Origin: Isoetes taiwanensis
Taxonomy: Eukaryota; Streptophyta; Lycopodiopsida; Isoetales; Isoetaceae
Direction of reading: 5' to 3'
Length of the DNA: 64,000 nt
Assembly (NCBI GenBank): GCA_021234155.1
Contig: JAJEKV010000067.1
Coordinates: forward strand, 3,897,279 to 3,961,278
The notes under the pieces are model-generated. The model worked only from the letters and a program-made list of their open reading frames with translations, was not told the DNA's origin and ran no database searches. The position numbers and the translations under genes were made by a program. The number at the start of each line of letters is the position of its first letter. The stretch's first letter is position 1. This document shows, one piece after another, positions 34,871-46,499 of this stretch.

Positions 34871-35370
34871 GATTCTATATCATAGAATCTGAGGGAACCT
34901 TATAAAATCTGGGGGAGTCTTAAAAAATCTCATAAAATTTAAAGTAATTTTGGAGAATCTAGGGGAATCTTCATAGAATGTAAGGGACGCTTCGTAATAT
35001 AAGGGAATCTCATAAAATCAAGAGAATGTAAGGGAATCTAAGGGTATCTTATGAAATTTTAGAGAATCTAAAGAAATCTTCATAAAATCTAAGGCAATCT
35101 AAGGGAACATACATAATATCTTAGAAAGAAAGAAAGAAAGAAAGAAAGGATCGTCCACTGAGACCAATCGGCCTATGGGACCTAAGGAAACCCAAGGGAA
35201 TGTAAAGGAGCCTAGATGGAATCTTGCAGAATCTCATAAAATTGAAGGGAATGTATGAGAATCTATATAGAATCTTGGAGAATCTCGATGCTTATTGGGA
35301 TAATCTTTGAGAATCTAAGGGGGTTCTAAGAGAATCTCACAGGAACTTGCACCATAGGAACATGCTCCGT
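34871..35370 (+). repeat. degenerate GAATCT-rich repeat
   Basis: About 500 bp made of loosely repeated units of the type agaatctaagggaatctt/ataaaatct. It is interrupted at 35120-35180 by (GAAA)n plus a SINE-like 3' end in reverse. Confidence 0.7.
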
Positions 35371-36094
35371 AGGATAGATTAAATAACTTGTGTATATTGG
35401 AGTTGATTTTAATTATAGAATCCCCTAAAAAATTATTGAGCATACGTTGTTGTTTCTTTACCTAAAGAAGAGACATAGTTTGGTTGAAGAGATTACATAA
35501 CAAGCTACCTTATGATCAAGCTGGCTCAAATAGTATGTACCCTAGATGTATAGCTATGATGAAAAAGTCCAGTTCAACATGAGCGTACAAAGTTTTTTGA
35601 GGTGCAATATCATCTTGTGCAAAGTTGAAGTAATGTATGTGACCACGCTTGTAGATATCAATCAATCTTATTAATTTGAGATTTTCAGGTTTGGAGAGAA
35701 TCTATATAGAATCTTGGAGAATCTCGATGCTTATTGGGATAATCTTTGAGAATCTAAGGGGGTTCTAAGAGAATCTCACAGGAACTTGCACCATAGGAAC
35801 ATGCTCCGTAGGATCGATTAAATAACTTGTGTATATTGGGGTTGATTTTAATTATAGAATCCCCTAAAAAATTATTGATAATGGGACACAATGTGTTATA
35901 AGTAGCATACGTTGTTGTTTCTTTATCTAAAGAAGAGACATAGTTTGGTTGAAGAGATTACATAACAAGCTACCTTATGAGTAAGCTGGCTCAAATAGTA
36001 TGTACCCTAGATGTATAGCTATGATGAAAAAGTCCAGTTCAACATGATCGTACAAAGTTTTTTGAGGTGCAATATCATCTTGTGCAAAGTTGAG
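35257..36094 (+). repeat. direct duplication, about 370-400 bp units
   Basis: gagaatctatatagaatctt through ttgaggtgcaatatcatctt at about 35257-35628 is repeated from about 35692 to 36094. The second copy has a 26-bp extra segment (ttataagtag region, about 35880) and ends in a further duplication of gaggtgcaatatcatcttgt. Confidence 0.85.
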
Positions 36095-36605
36095 GTGCAA
36101 TATCATCTTGTGCGCCGCCATTCTCTCCATGGGACTGCCACATTGGTGGGAGGCCTTGCCACCTGTATGGCATCTAGGGGAGCAAGCCAGAACCGACGAC
36201 ACACATCTTTTTTAATTTTTTTTTTTAAACCCATTAGAGTTCAAGACCCATTAGAGTCTTGATTGATATGTATACATGTTCTTTTCATATAGACATTCAG
36301 ATATAATTGGAGATTGTTTATTTATGGGAACATTTGCATGATGGACAACATCAAAGTTGTAAGCCAGACTTTCATCTCATAGCAATTATTCCCATGGTGC
36401 TCACGCTTGAAAGTCCTATCCTCTGCTTACCCCAAGCCTGCATTTCTGTTGGTTCAATTTTTTGTAAGGCTTTAATCTTACCCCAAGACTACATTTCTGC
36501 TAGTTGAATTTTTTTAAGGCGCTAGTCTTGGCCATCAGATTTGTAAACCCTAATCTTGGCCATCGGATTTGCACCATCACATTGGGCATATCTCCTCTAT
36601 CTTAA

Positions 36606-36634
36606 CTAGAAACGCGTGCCCGACGATGCCGGGC
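36606..36634 (-). mobile_element. Helitron-like 3' terminus
   Basis: On the minus strand a GCCCGGCATCGTCGGGC hairpin is followed after 8 nt by CTAG and then T. Upstream (plus 36640-36900) are two tandem copies of about 110 bp (gtttataggtggaataagaa to aaggttttgggg). Related but decayed ends occur at 6325-6410 and possibly near 20407. Confidence 0.5.
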
Positions 36635-38788
36635 ATTAATTGTGGACGTGTGGAATGGGTAATTACTCTAGTTTATAGGTGGAATAAGAATGTAAATGTT
36701 ATCATTGTTGTAGATGTAATGGAGTATCACTGTGAAGGTTTTGGGGGGCATTAGTTATGGACGTGTGGATTAGGTAATTACTATAGTTTATAGGTGGAAT
36801 AAGAATGTAAATGTTATCGTTGTTGTAGACGTAATGGAGTATCACCATGAAGGTTTTGGGGTCCACGAATTTTAGCCATGGGCTCGTGGAATGGGTAGGA
36901 ATAACAAAAAGCATAGTGTGCAACATAATGGGTGAATGTATTGGAGTGCATATAATTTAGGGTATTGCTTTAGGGGTTGCCATAGTTTAGGCTTTTGTGG
37001 ATGTATTTTTGGGTGTCAAGTATTTTTTGCATGAAATGTCTAGCATTTCATGCACATAGAGCCCTTTGGTCATGTACATTCCTCTTTTGTGCGAGATAGG
37101 GACGTTTAAGCGTAAGATCTGGGATCAATGATAACAATACATGGCTTCAAACATTGTGTATCAAGATGAAGATATTCAGAACGTCAAAATATCGTAGCAT
37201 TTGTAAAATGTTAGGGTGATTAAATGCGAAATAAAGTTTTCAAGGTTATACAACACATGTGCAACTTCGAAACATGTACACATTTATCTCTAATGCTGAG
37301 AAAGAGAAGGAGATTCCCCTTATCTTATCTCCAGGGGATGTCCCTTATCTCCAATGTTGAGAAGGAAAAGAGATGTCTCTTAATAAGTCGCTTGGAAAAA
37401 TTGCACCCTTTGATGATTTAAGAATCTATAATTTAATGCTATACCACAATAATTTAATGCTAATTTAATGCCAATTAATAATGCAAACTCCTCTTCTTGT
37501 CAAAAACCACATGTCGCATAGCAACAAATTGAGACCCAAGGATATTACTTCCGCAGAAGCCACATAACTATGCAATTTTTGAACCTTCCAAGATGGCCGT
37601 TGATCAGATATGCATCAAATAGATGAAGGAACAATTGCAACATTGAAATTCTAAATGTGCAAGCTTTCTTCAAATTCTTTCTTTGTCATGACTCTTCAAG
37701 TTCCTCCTTTGTCACGACTCTATAGTGGCGTGTGTATGTTTAGTCTAATTGAGATGGTAAAGAGCTGAAAATATTGCAAAAGTTGCCATCTTAAGAGCAA
37801 GAATTGGATTGTTTTCTATATTCCATAGCATTTGACATAAAATGATTGCACATTAGAATACTGGTAGAAACAATATATTTGCACTTGAAATGAGAAACTT
37901 GAATGTGAAATAAAAAACCTAAGTTATCTTTGCTTTTATCTCTTCAACATAATCATATAGCAACTATGAAAGATGTAATTCCTATTGCAACTTTCCACTT
38001 GGGTTGTTTTTGCTAGCGTGATACAGAATAATAATCCACCATAGCGAAGAAGAGCTCAATGGACATCATTTACTACCATGTTTTATGGCGATACTTAAAT
38101 AATTTTTCTTTGCTCCGAGTTGCAAAGAAGTGTGGCAGTCTCATGTAAGGAGTCTTTTCTGCAGGAAGTTATGAATTGTGAAGCTGTCAGTGTCTTTGCT
38201 ATCACATGAATGCTCAAGCATTTACTGGAAAAGCCAAAAGGGCAATGCAGAATGCAATAAGAAAATGAAAGCCACCACATCTATCGTTATCTACCAAATC
38301 TGTTAGGTGCGAACTGCATGTGGAGTCTTGCTTTTCACATTTATATAGCCTCAAGAAGAAACACAGTTAATTGATCCTAGTTATGACTAACTTGGGCACT
38401 GGAATTTAGAGCCTTTACTGGAATTTAGAGCCTTTACAACTTTAACAGACTTGCATTGGAGATACAAACAATTAAAGCAATAATACTCTAGCAGTGGATG
38501 GCTCTAGTAGTGGGAGCTCTATAGGGAAATGTATGCCTTAATGTCCCATCTGCTCTACATCTTCCTTGCACAAAAGCAGAAATAAATGAAGACTCCTCTC
38601 AAATAGAAGCACTACCAGTTCATATAAAAACTGGAGGAGAAGCACAGTCAATGATGTAATGTCCTCTCTGCTCCACGTCTTGTAGATACCTCCAAAACAC
38701 TATATAAAAACAAACATTCAACCATTAGGAACAAAATCTCTGACCAGGCAATAGCATAGTATACTCCAGACTTTAAAGCAATATGATC
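36635..38788. other. intergenic stretch, no gene recognised
   Basis: Apart from the tandem repeat next to the Helitron-like end and a short tandem of gatgtcccttatctccaatg type (37260-37370), nothing distinctive was seen. Confidence 0.4.
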
Positions 38789-40289
38789 TATAGACTGTAT
38801 CCCTTAGCCAGGCAATATGAGCAAGCCAGAAGAGTGTCCCTTGCTGATCTAGAACCGTAAAATTATATACGTAGGATCTGCAAGTTTCAATCTAGCTGAT
38901 GAAGCCATGCGCATTTGCAGAACCAACACATAATGCAACATTGGACTATCCAATTTCTCTTGTTGTAGTTTGTATTGCAGCCAGCCGATGAAGCCATGTG
39001 CATTTGCAGAACCAACACATAATGCAAAGTTGGGCTTTTCAATTTGTTGTTGTGAAGATCTTAACATAGCATTGCAGCCCAAATTATATCAAACATCAAG
39101 TGTAAAAGTAAAGATGAGACAGATACTTCCTTATCTCCAACAAAATATATTTCACCTGACTTGACGATGTCAACCTACCACAAAATAAGTAGATATTGTT
39201 GGCTCAGAAAAAAAGATATCAAAGATCAAACTCTAGCTCCATCTAGCAAGAAATGAAATGCAAATTTTCACATGCAAAAGAATACCTACTTTGCAAGAAG
39301 AGAATTTGCTGCATTTCATAACTCAGCACAAAAAAAAGGCATGACCCCAGCAGCGTATATGAAGCTCTAAGATTTGGCAGAAAAATCTCCAATAGATGAC
39401 GGCATTTCCGTTGCTGGCATCCTATATTATAATCTATGCCAATTATGTCAAATGGATTTCCAAAGTAGAAGCTGCAAGAAGCTGCAATAATACGGTGTTG
39501 CAAGAGAAAGAATTTGGTTTCACGACCTAGAATCACGTAGAGTTCCATGTTTGCCATATATTTGCAGAAGAAGGCTTGGTTGTACCATAGCCAAGAAAAC
39601 CATCCGCTTCAAGACACAATCATCTTTTGCTTCAGGGGTGGCTCCGGATCCTTGCCCTAGCTCGCATATAACTGAGCAGCCCGTTGAGAACAACATGCAG
39701 AAACAGAAACGAAATTAGGGATAGGCCCTGACCTAAAAACAGAAACAAAACTGGTTCGCCAGATCTAAGCTCTGAAGAATCTCAACCCTCCAATCTAGGG
39801 CTCGATGCACAACAGACACACAACAAAACATTATAATATAGGAGACTGTATGCAAAGAGACTTCCATCAAAAGAGACTGTATTTTCCAGAAATATTTTTC
39901 TTTTGAATTTTACTACGTGAAAGACAACCAAAGAACAAAGTTCTAGACTTGCATAAGATTGCAAGGGTTTAAAAAGATCATACCTCAAATTTCATTTTTG
40001 GCACATGAGTCTTCTACTGCTTCTGATCACGAAAGCCCTGCCAACTATAAACTGTTTCCCTGTATTAAAAATGCCACAGTTTCCATATTGCAGTCACCAC
40101 AATCATATCACTGTGTATCACCACAATCATATCATTGTATATACCTCGACTAAATGCTGCTAGGTAAGCTAAAATCGTAGCACAAATGGAGCAGTCAGAC
40201 AAAATACTTTGTTTGTTGTTAGACGCAGGAGCAATAAAAAAGAAAGAGATTTGAGCTTCTAAAATGATCCGGTAAACTGCAGCATGAAC

Positions 40290-40399
40290 CTGGATACTCA
40301 TAAAGTACAATAATCTGTCATATGATGTATGTTCTTTCCTTGCTGCCTTTATCGAAAAGAACAACATGTAAGGATAACTCAAGAAGCCTGTAAAGAAAC
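40290..40399 (-). pseudogene. exon-like segment of an unidentified gene, copy 2
   Basis: Same 110-nt segment and splice signals as 17477-17586, with one amino-acid change (AARKEH for AAREEH). Confidence 0.3.
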
Positions 40400-40749
40400 C
40401 TGCATTTATCAGTTGTGTTTGCTTGTAAAGATACTTACCTGCGTTTACTTGGTAGACATGATGGCTCGAAATATTCTGAGAATGGCGAGAGATTTTTATT
40501 CTCTTTGAAGGAAGACATCCAAAAGCTTTAATCCTGTCGAACAACTACAGCACGTTGAGCAGCAGCAGGTATGCATTTTCATCAGATTTGTACTCACCTT
40601 AACCAAATTACACAATCTGGCGACAATGCCCAGCTCAAGAAAATCTGAGGCGCTAAAAAATTAGGAGGCACAAAAATCGTATAGAGCAGTGACAAATTCT
40701 ATAAGAAAAGGGAAATCTTGTATCTGGAAGAATAGCCTTGTGCGTGAAA

Positions 40750-40990
40750 ATGTCTGATGTGGTGGATCAAGCTCTGATAGATGGGTTCGAGAAGGGGATC
40801 TCAACTTCATTGGGATTGATTCCAGTAGTGGGAGGCTTTGTGCAGGAGATTTTCGAGTAGATATGGGGTCTGGCTTTCCTCAACAGGATGCTAGAGTAGA
40901 GGAAGGCAGCCATGCATTCGCTCTTCGAATCCGTGGGCAAAATAATAGGACAAGCTCTCGCTGCAGTCATAGCCGACCAGACCCGAACAT
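40750..40990 (+). pseudogene. broken gene with hydrophobic Gly-rich helix, copy 2
   Basis: Same ATG and same premature TAG (40858-40860) as the copy at 17936. The codon before the stop differs (GAG against GGG). A second frame continues past the stop as in copy 1. The product is unknown. Confidence 0.4.
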
Positions 40991-41199
40991 AAGGGTTTCC
41001 TGCTTGCACTGTATAACCTTAGGAAGCTCGAGAATCGGCTTCACCTGGCTGTGACAGACCTCATTAACGAAAATACAAACGCAAAGTACTGTAGCTTCAA
41101 AACCACTCCCGCCCAACATTACGACAATACTCCCGCAACCGGGAGAGGGAACGCTGCATGCGTCTGCACATGCGGCATTCCGGGCAAGAAGATGGAGTT

Positions 41200-41643
41200 G
41201 GAGTCTAGTTAGCACATGCCTCTGGAATCTGTTGTTCACGTATCCGTGGCATCCATAAAGATATGACGGAAAGAGACTCAGTGGGCCCTGATGAATGCCA
41301 TGCAAGGGTCGAAATTAGGGGTGTTCCTCCCCAGAATATCCGATTAAAGTTGGAAATATTGATTTGCTAAAGTAGATGCAGGCAAATTTTCAGTAGAAAT
41401 TTCATAAAAATAGTGTTAAATCCGGCAAATTAGAGGTATTTTTCTTAGAAATCCGGTAAGCATAAATAAAGGGCGACATTTTTGGTGGTCAGTGCAAAAT
41501 CTAAATTCGAGGCCTGATGCCATAATGAATTATTTTATAGAAGCGTGTTGGTAATGTATTCCACGGCAAGTACCACCGTAGTGGAATCTGGGCCTTAATG
41601 GAGTTTGGAGTCTAGCGCATGTATAAGTAGAACTCTTGCCAAG
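41200..41643 (+). repeat. second block of the direct duplication, copy 2
   Basis: Matches 19590-20043 in the same orientation. Confidence 0.88.
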
Positions 41644-41820
41644 TCAACTCACTTGCTGATGAATAGAAGCGTGGGTCACGTCACGCGTAAGATAAAACCC
41701 AATGGGCACCTGATGAATTGTTTAACTATTATGCTCTTATCACAAGATAATAGGGCTTCATATGCTCTGCTCCAATCCTTGTTCCAAAAGAAGTTGGGCA
41801 CAAAAACCCTCTGCAAAAGA

Positions 41821-41900
41821 ACTTAAATCGTTCAGATAGAACTTAAATCGTTCAGATAGAACTTAAATCGTTCAGATAAATCGTTCAGATAGATCGTTCT
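41821..41900 (+). repeat. 20-bp tandem repeat
   Basis: aacttaaatcgttcagatag is repeated three times, followed by shortened aaatcgttcagatag units. Confidence 0.92.
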
Positions 41901-42068
41901 GCAAACGTGGATATTATGCCCAAAAAATACTAATAAATGCCGCAATTGATCGGAGCCATTTGAATGATACTATTCAGTCAGTTAAATACAAATTTAGTGC
42001 TACATGCAAACGGTACTCTATACCTGCTCTGTTAAATGGACATAACCATTTATTTTTGTGACAAATAG

Positions 42069-42072
42069 ATAC
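42069..42072 (+). other. candidate 4-bp target duplication, left
   Basis: ATAC directly precedes the 25-bp inverted repeat; ATAC also directly follows the right copy (54413-54416). Four bases may match by chance. Confidence 0.45.
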
Positions 42073-42097
42073 AAGTCGTATTTAATTAAAGTGGGAC
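42073..42097 (+). repeat. left terminal inverted repeat (25 bp)
   Basis: Exact reverse complement of 54388-54412. Subterminal GGGACTC motifs follow (about 42112 and 42131); GGGACTC also overlaps the inner edge of the right TIR. Confidence 0.85.
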
Positions 42098-42268
42098 AAA
42101 TCTTGAATTTTGGGACTCGGACTGAAAATGGGACTCACACACCATAAAAGAAATTTCTGAATTGATTGCTTGAATAGAATTACACATGACACACATAGAA
42201 TTGGGTTACTTGTTTTCCTCATAAATTTTACAAACCACTAGTTGAGAAAGTTTTCAAACTTCTCAATA

Positions 42269-43903
42269 TTATGCACCCTCATACAATGATATAGCATGGA
42301 GGCTGCTCATGGCCTTGTCCATCTCCTTTCTTGGGATCTTGTGTGTGTTGTCTTTTGCAATGTGAGAACTTGGATATGACCATACCACACACTCCACCAA
42401 TTCCCTCCTTTGAGGGTCAGCATAATTTGCCCTCCACTTCTTCTCCCAGAGGACTGTGTATTGCTCCTTCAAGTTGCCCTTCTTGTGCCTCCCAATGGGC
42501 TCCCAATATTGAATTTGGAATCCAGGACGCAACTCCTCTCCATCAGGCATAGTGGTGGTCACATCAGAGAGTGCCACCCCTAACCATATTGGACAGTCCT
42601 CATCATCAGGCCTTACTAGCACAAAGTATCCTTCCTTGATGTCCTCAAAGGGATCCCACTCAGGAAGATCAAACCACTTCGGCTTTGAGGCCTTACTTCC
42701 CACAAACCACTTGGAACCCTTGTTGGGACCCAAGTGAGCATTCTTAGACGTGCTTGCACCTTGAGAACCCTCCCATCTTGACTCTGGCAAGAACCCGTCT
42801 CTTAGCTCCCTCCCACATGGCTGTTCAGTTTCTAAGCATGTCACAACTTTCTCCCAGTACTTGATTAGGGAGTCCATTTGATTTTTCTTAAGAGTGGAGG
42901 TGTGCTTTCCATTTCGAACATCATCCCAGTGCGTTATGTAATCCTTGATGCCCTTCACCAGTTGGCTAGAGTCTTTGACTGTCTTGAAGGGAGGTAGTGG
43001 TTTTGGCTGCCCTTTAGGAATGAGAACTTCACCAGCAGCACCCCTTTGCCACAACTCGATACCTTGTACAGGCATCCACAACTTGTCACCTGGTCTCCAC
43101 TTATATTGCATGATTGGTATTCCATCCCTAACCCAAAACTTGAATTGAAGTGGCTTTGTGTGTCCTGTCAACTGGTCCTTGCCATCTAGCAAGTATCCTT
43201 CTACAAATGATTTCCAATCTGCAACCTCATCCATCAAGAAAGCCATTGGGTTGGGGTCAATGCAGCTCTCAAACACATCCATTAGTTCAGGGAGAGTGGT
43301 CACGTTTTCTCTCTTGAGCTTGGTGGAGAAAGTTCCAAAGAATCCATCTATATCATCATGCGTATGCCCAACCATCATGAATCCCACTTTCACAACTTTG
43401 AATACTCCCACTGCTGTCAAGTATGACATTGCCCCAAACATCCATCTATTCTTGTTTTCTTTCCAACAGGTTGTCCAACTGAACACATAGCTCCTCGGGC
43501 GGTGATTTCTCAAGTAAGGGAAATCATCCCAAGTCCTCCTTGATTCACTAGACACCTTGGATGTGAGCTTTTTTATCTGCCTTTGGTAACAAAGCGGTTG
43601 ATCATCCATCAAAGCCTCAAAAATGGGTGCTGAAGGGGAATACCTCCTCCCTTCTATCGATCCTTTCTCTAGTGTTCTCAGGCACTTGAAAATAGAGCTC
43701 ACATGGAAGTTTGGATCATCTCTCCATAGATCAAGCACAAAATGACCATATGTTCCAGTTCCATGACCATGTGTCAATACACCCGCCGGACTTACTTTCA
43801 TCAAAAAGCGTTTTGACAACGCTTTGGGTAAAGGATCTAGCTTTGGCAAGAAAGTCTTGTGTTGGTCCATCTTATCATGAATTATACACAAAAATTGTCC
43901 CAC
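42269..43903 (-). CDS. DUF7869-type transposase-like protein, C-terminal ORF
   Basis: 544 codons on the minus strand, nearest gene to the left TIR. It begins close to the family core with CIIHDKMDQHKTFLPKL (usual form a D-G/K-M-D-Q-x-K motif). At residue about 145 it has TTCWKENKNRWMFG and at about 175 VGFMMVGHTHDDIDGFFGTF, the most characteristic family motif (GHTHxDID). The fold is thought to be RNase H-like, as in DDE transposases. In the first of these motifs the family normally has Asp-Asn just before C-W-K-E-N-K-N; here it reads W-T-T-C. The other reading frame encodes Q-L-D-N at exactly this place, so two small compensating indels appear to have destroyed the motif. The C-terminal 300 residues have no known domain. 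The 5' part of the gene is broken (43904-44860). Confidence 0.7.
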   Translation of the reverse strand: MGQFLCIIHDKMDQHKTFLPKLDPLPKALSKRFLMKVSPAGVLTHGHGTGTYGHFVLDLWRDDPNFHVSSIFKCLRTLEKGSIEGRRYSPSAPIFEALMDDQPLCYQRQIKKLTSKVSSESRRTWDDFPYLRNHRPRSYVFSWTTCWKENKNRWMFGAMSYLTAVGVFKVVKVGFMMVGHTHDDIDGFFGTFSTKLKRENVTTLPELMDVFESCIDPNPMAFLMDEVADWKSFVEGYLLDGKDQLTGHTKPLQFKFWVRDGIPIMQYKWRPGDKLWMPVQGIELWQRGAAGEVLIPKGQPKPLPPFKTVKDSSQLVKGIKDYITHWDDVRNGKHTSTLKKNQMDSLIKYWEKVVTCLETEQPCGRELRDGFLPESRWEGSQGASTSKNAHLGPNKGSKWFVGSKASKPKWFDLPEWDPFEDIKEGYFVLVRPDDEDCPIWLGVALSDVTTTMPDGEELRPGFQIQYWEPIGRHKKGNLKEQYTVLWEKKWRANYADPQRRELVECVVWSYPSSHIAKDNTHKIPRKEMDKAMSSLHAISLYEGA

Positions 43904-44860
43904 ATCTCGGAAAAAATGTTCTCCAACGCCAATACAACCGTCTACATGATATTTGGTCCCTTTGGTGATCTCGCAAATTGCTCCCTAATTGCCATTCTTT
44001 CTTTCTCTATTGCAGTTGATGCAAGTGTATCCTTGAGTTGAATGCAAGTGTTGCACTTTGAGAATGGCATGTGTTGTAGGACACTCACGTCCGAGAAGTG
44101 AGTGCTCCATAACTTGCTGAAATGTGATTGAGAAAGAGGCCTACCTCCAAGTGGTTTCTAGGATGGAGTTGACCTCCTTAAGGCACTCCTTTTGGATATA
44201 GTGTTGTGGCAACACTCTTTGCACCACTTTTCGCACCGGTGCTTTCGTTCACCTTCTAATTTTGTGGGGCATAGATTGAGACATGTATCTCACAAAGCTC
44301 TCAAGACCGCAATGGCCTTTAGAGTATTTGCTCTAGGTTTCAAAGTGAGTGCATTACCATGTTGGAACAAAGTGTGCCCTTTTCTAACCTTGCTCCCGAT
44401 GATTCAGTAAAATGAAGACTTGCTCACCCCAAGAATCCATCTCAATGCTCTCATACATACCTTCATTCCCCTCAATTGATATAGCGGTAGTCCCCGTGTT
44501 TTCATCATAGCTGGAATTCCTACACAAGGAGTAAATGAAATTAATCCTATCTTTTTGAAGTCTGTCCAATGTATTGGGACCTTATCTCACCACGAGGTCA
44601 TCCACATTGTAATGCAATTGTGCAATCTAGGTTGCAACACTCTTGTCCCCTAATTGCCTCCAGGTTTTCTTTGGTTGGTGCCATACTTTCCATCCTCTCT
44701 AAATATTTGTCACTTCTAGGCCTCTTGGGCACCTTTTGGTCCCTTTTATGAAAGACATAGCGTCTCTTCCTTGTGATCAAAGGATGCTCATCGACCACCA
44801 AATCTTCCACATGGCCTTGGGTGGGCCTTGGGGTGTGTAGTTCAAGAGGGGCATTCTAGA
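43904..44860 (-). pseudogene. 5' part of the DUF7869-type gene, broken by stops
   Basis: Minus-strand pieces upstream of the ORF continue the family pattern in several frames: VEDLVVDEHPLITRKRRYVF with a basic stretch (PKRPRSDKYLERM) and GQECCNLDC (44598-44850), DRINFIYSLC (about 44530), a Cys/His-rich part (CEKWCKECC, about 44220), and KCNTCIQLKDTLAST then KERMAIREQF (about 43960-44060), which corresponds to the C-x-x-C-x-x-L-K segment before the core. A TAG lies at about 43946-43948. Introns cannot be separated from frameshifts by eye. Confidence 0.55.
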
Positions 44861-45224
44861 GTATCACCATTCTTGTGTGTAATAAATCTAATTGGCCATC
44901 TCAACCGAGCTTGGGACTACTGACAGCCCAGAAGCACACAATGCAATCACTAGAGCTTCCACAGGACATGATAGTATCAACCCGATAAGAAGCTTCACAA
45001 TGCCAACTCCAAGATGTTCATCTCCCTCTCATCATTCACACTATCAAATGGATCAACTGCGGTTATTATGCCCTCTGCAAAATACCGCCTGCAGTTGCAA
45101 GGGTGCAACAAAAAGGCAACCCATCTTCCTCCATTGGAGCCTAGGGCAATGGCCTCCTTTGGAATTCCCTGGCTCCATTTTACTCATCTCACATGCTCCC
45201 TGAATGAAAAAGCTCACATTAAAA

Positions 45225-45500
45225 CCATATAGCCCCAAACACCACAAATATGACCATATGAACCATATAAAACCATACAAACATATTAAATATAATCATA
45301 TTAAATCATACAACCATATTAACTAAAATCATACAACCATATTAACTAAAATCATATAACCATATTAAAGCATACAACCACACTCATTCTAAACCATATG
45401 TAAACATTGTAACCATTGAAACCATATTAAATACAACCATTGAAACCATATTAAATACAACCATTGAAACCTTACAACCATTGAAACCTTATTAAACCTT
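45225..45500 (+). repeat. degenerate AT-rich tandem repeat
   Basis: Many variants of accatattaaa/atcatacaacc in about 275 bp, with regular aaccattgaaaccatattaa units near 45410-45490. It marks the change from AT-rich to GC-rich sequence inside the TIR element. Confidence 0.8.
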
Positions 45501-45787
45501 TCATATTTTGTCATGGCCACGTGGCGCCTCTTCAGAGGCTGAAACCGTGGCCACGTCAGCAATCCACTGCCACGTCATGGAGGGCATGGCCCACACGTGA
45601 CAATGGTTTTTATTATTGCACTTTTACGAGGTTCGAGGGTGCAGCCAGAATTAACTGCACCCTCGTCCTCTCCCCCCGACCATTCTTCCTCCCCTGTTTT
45701 CTCTGATCTCTCTTCCTCCCCTGTTTCCTTAGGCGCCCGCTTTACCGATCAGGCGATCGATCGAACCGAGCGATCCCAGCGCCATCT

Positions 45788-46090
45788 TATGGCGACAAAT
45801 AGCTTGGTCGACGGATCGGGGCGCTTTCCAAATGCCAAAGTTCTCCACCCAGATTCATTGTTCGAGCGGGCGTTCTGCTCTCGAGAAGAAAATGAGGCCC
45901 TTTTTAGTGCTGCTTTTTAGTTTTCTGTAAGTCCTTTAGTGCATTTTTTCTTATATTCTGTTGTTAGAGGCTCTTATTAATCCCTGATACAATTTACAGC
46001 CCGACAAATCCTTATTCACGCTTTGTCAACGACTATACCCACATGGAAGCGAACTCGGAAGCCTCCTCCTCATCCAACAAATCTTCCGGG
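45788..46090 (+). CDS. possible two-exon small gene or gene start
   Basis: An ATG at 45788 opens MATNSLVDGSGRFPNAKVLH, then FERAFCSREENEALF, ending at a TAG (45917). After a likely intron (donor CT/GTAAGT at about 45926, acceptor TTTACAG at 45998) an open segment reads PTNPYSRFVNDYTHMEANSE then ASSSSNKSSG up to a GTATGT donor (about 46090). In the frame that joins to the second segment, the first exon would instead start ATGAGGCCC (MRPFLVLLFSF). I cannot decide between the two readings. Confidence 0.25.
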
Positions 46091-46499
46091 TATGTTTTGT
46101 AATATCATACCCTTTTTAATCTCATTTTTACATCTTTGTTCTCCACTTTGTTCTGTCTTGTTTCTCCACTTTGTTCTCTGTTTTCTCATTAATCTCATTA
46201 ATCTTTGTATTGTTTTTGTTTTTTGTTATCTTTTTCTTGCTTGTGGTTGAATTGAATACATTGTACGTGCACAAGTGAGAATAGTGGTTAGAGTAGTAGC
46301 AAGCAAACCGAGATAGAAATCATCGAGAGACGGTGTTAGGAAGTAAGATATTGCGAGCATTAACGTAAAAAAATAACTAGGAATGTCTTTCCCAAAGAAG
46401 AATTGAATAGGAATTGCTTCACAAAATCTCCATTTCTAACTCACAAAGAAATCCACGGGGAGACATGCAGAAGGGAGTGGCGAGTTGAGAATACTTCAG

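Larger units (their letters stand above)
38789..41183 (+). repeat. direct segmental duplication, copy 2
   Basis: Partner of 15983-18383. It joins the second homologous block (41200-41643) through a short junction (aagaagat), where copy 1 has 1.2 kb of other sequence. Confidence 0.9.

Noticed and set aside
42061-42100. Longer TIR including TACAAGTCG/TATAAGTCG without target duplication
   Set aside because: This would add a mismatch and leave no duplicated target; the 25-bp perfect repeat with ATAC on both sides is the simpler reading, though four bases are weak evidence.
42331-43490. Plus-strand ORFs opposite the DUF7869-type gene
   Set aside because: Antisense shadows; the minus frame carries the recognisable family motifs.
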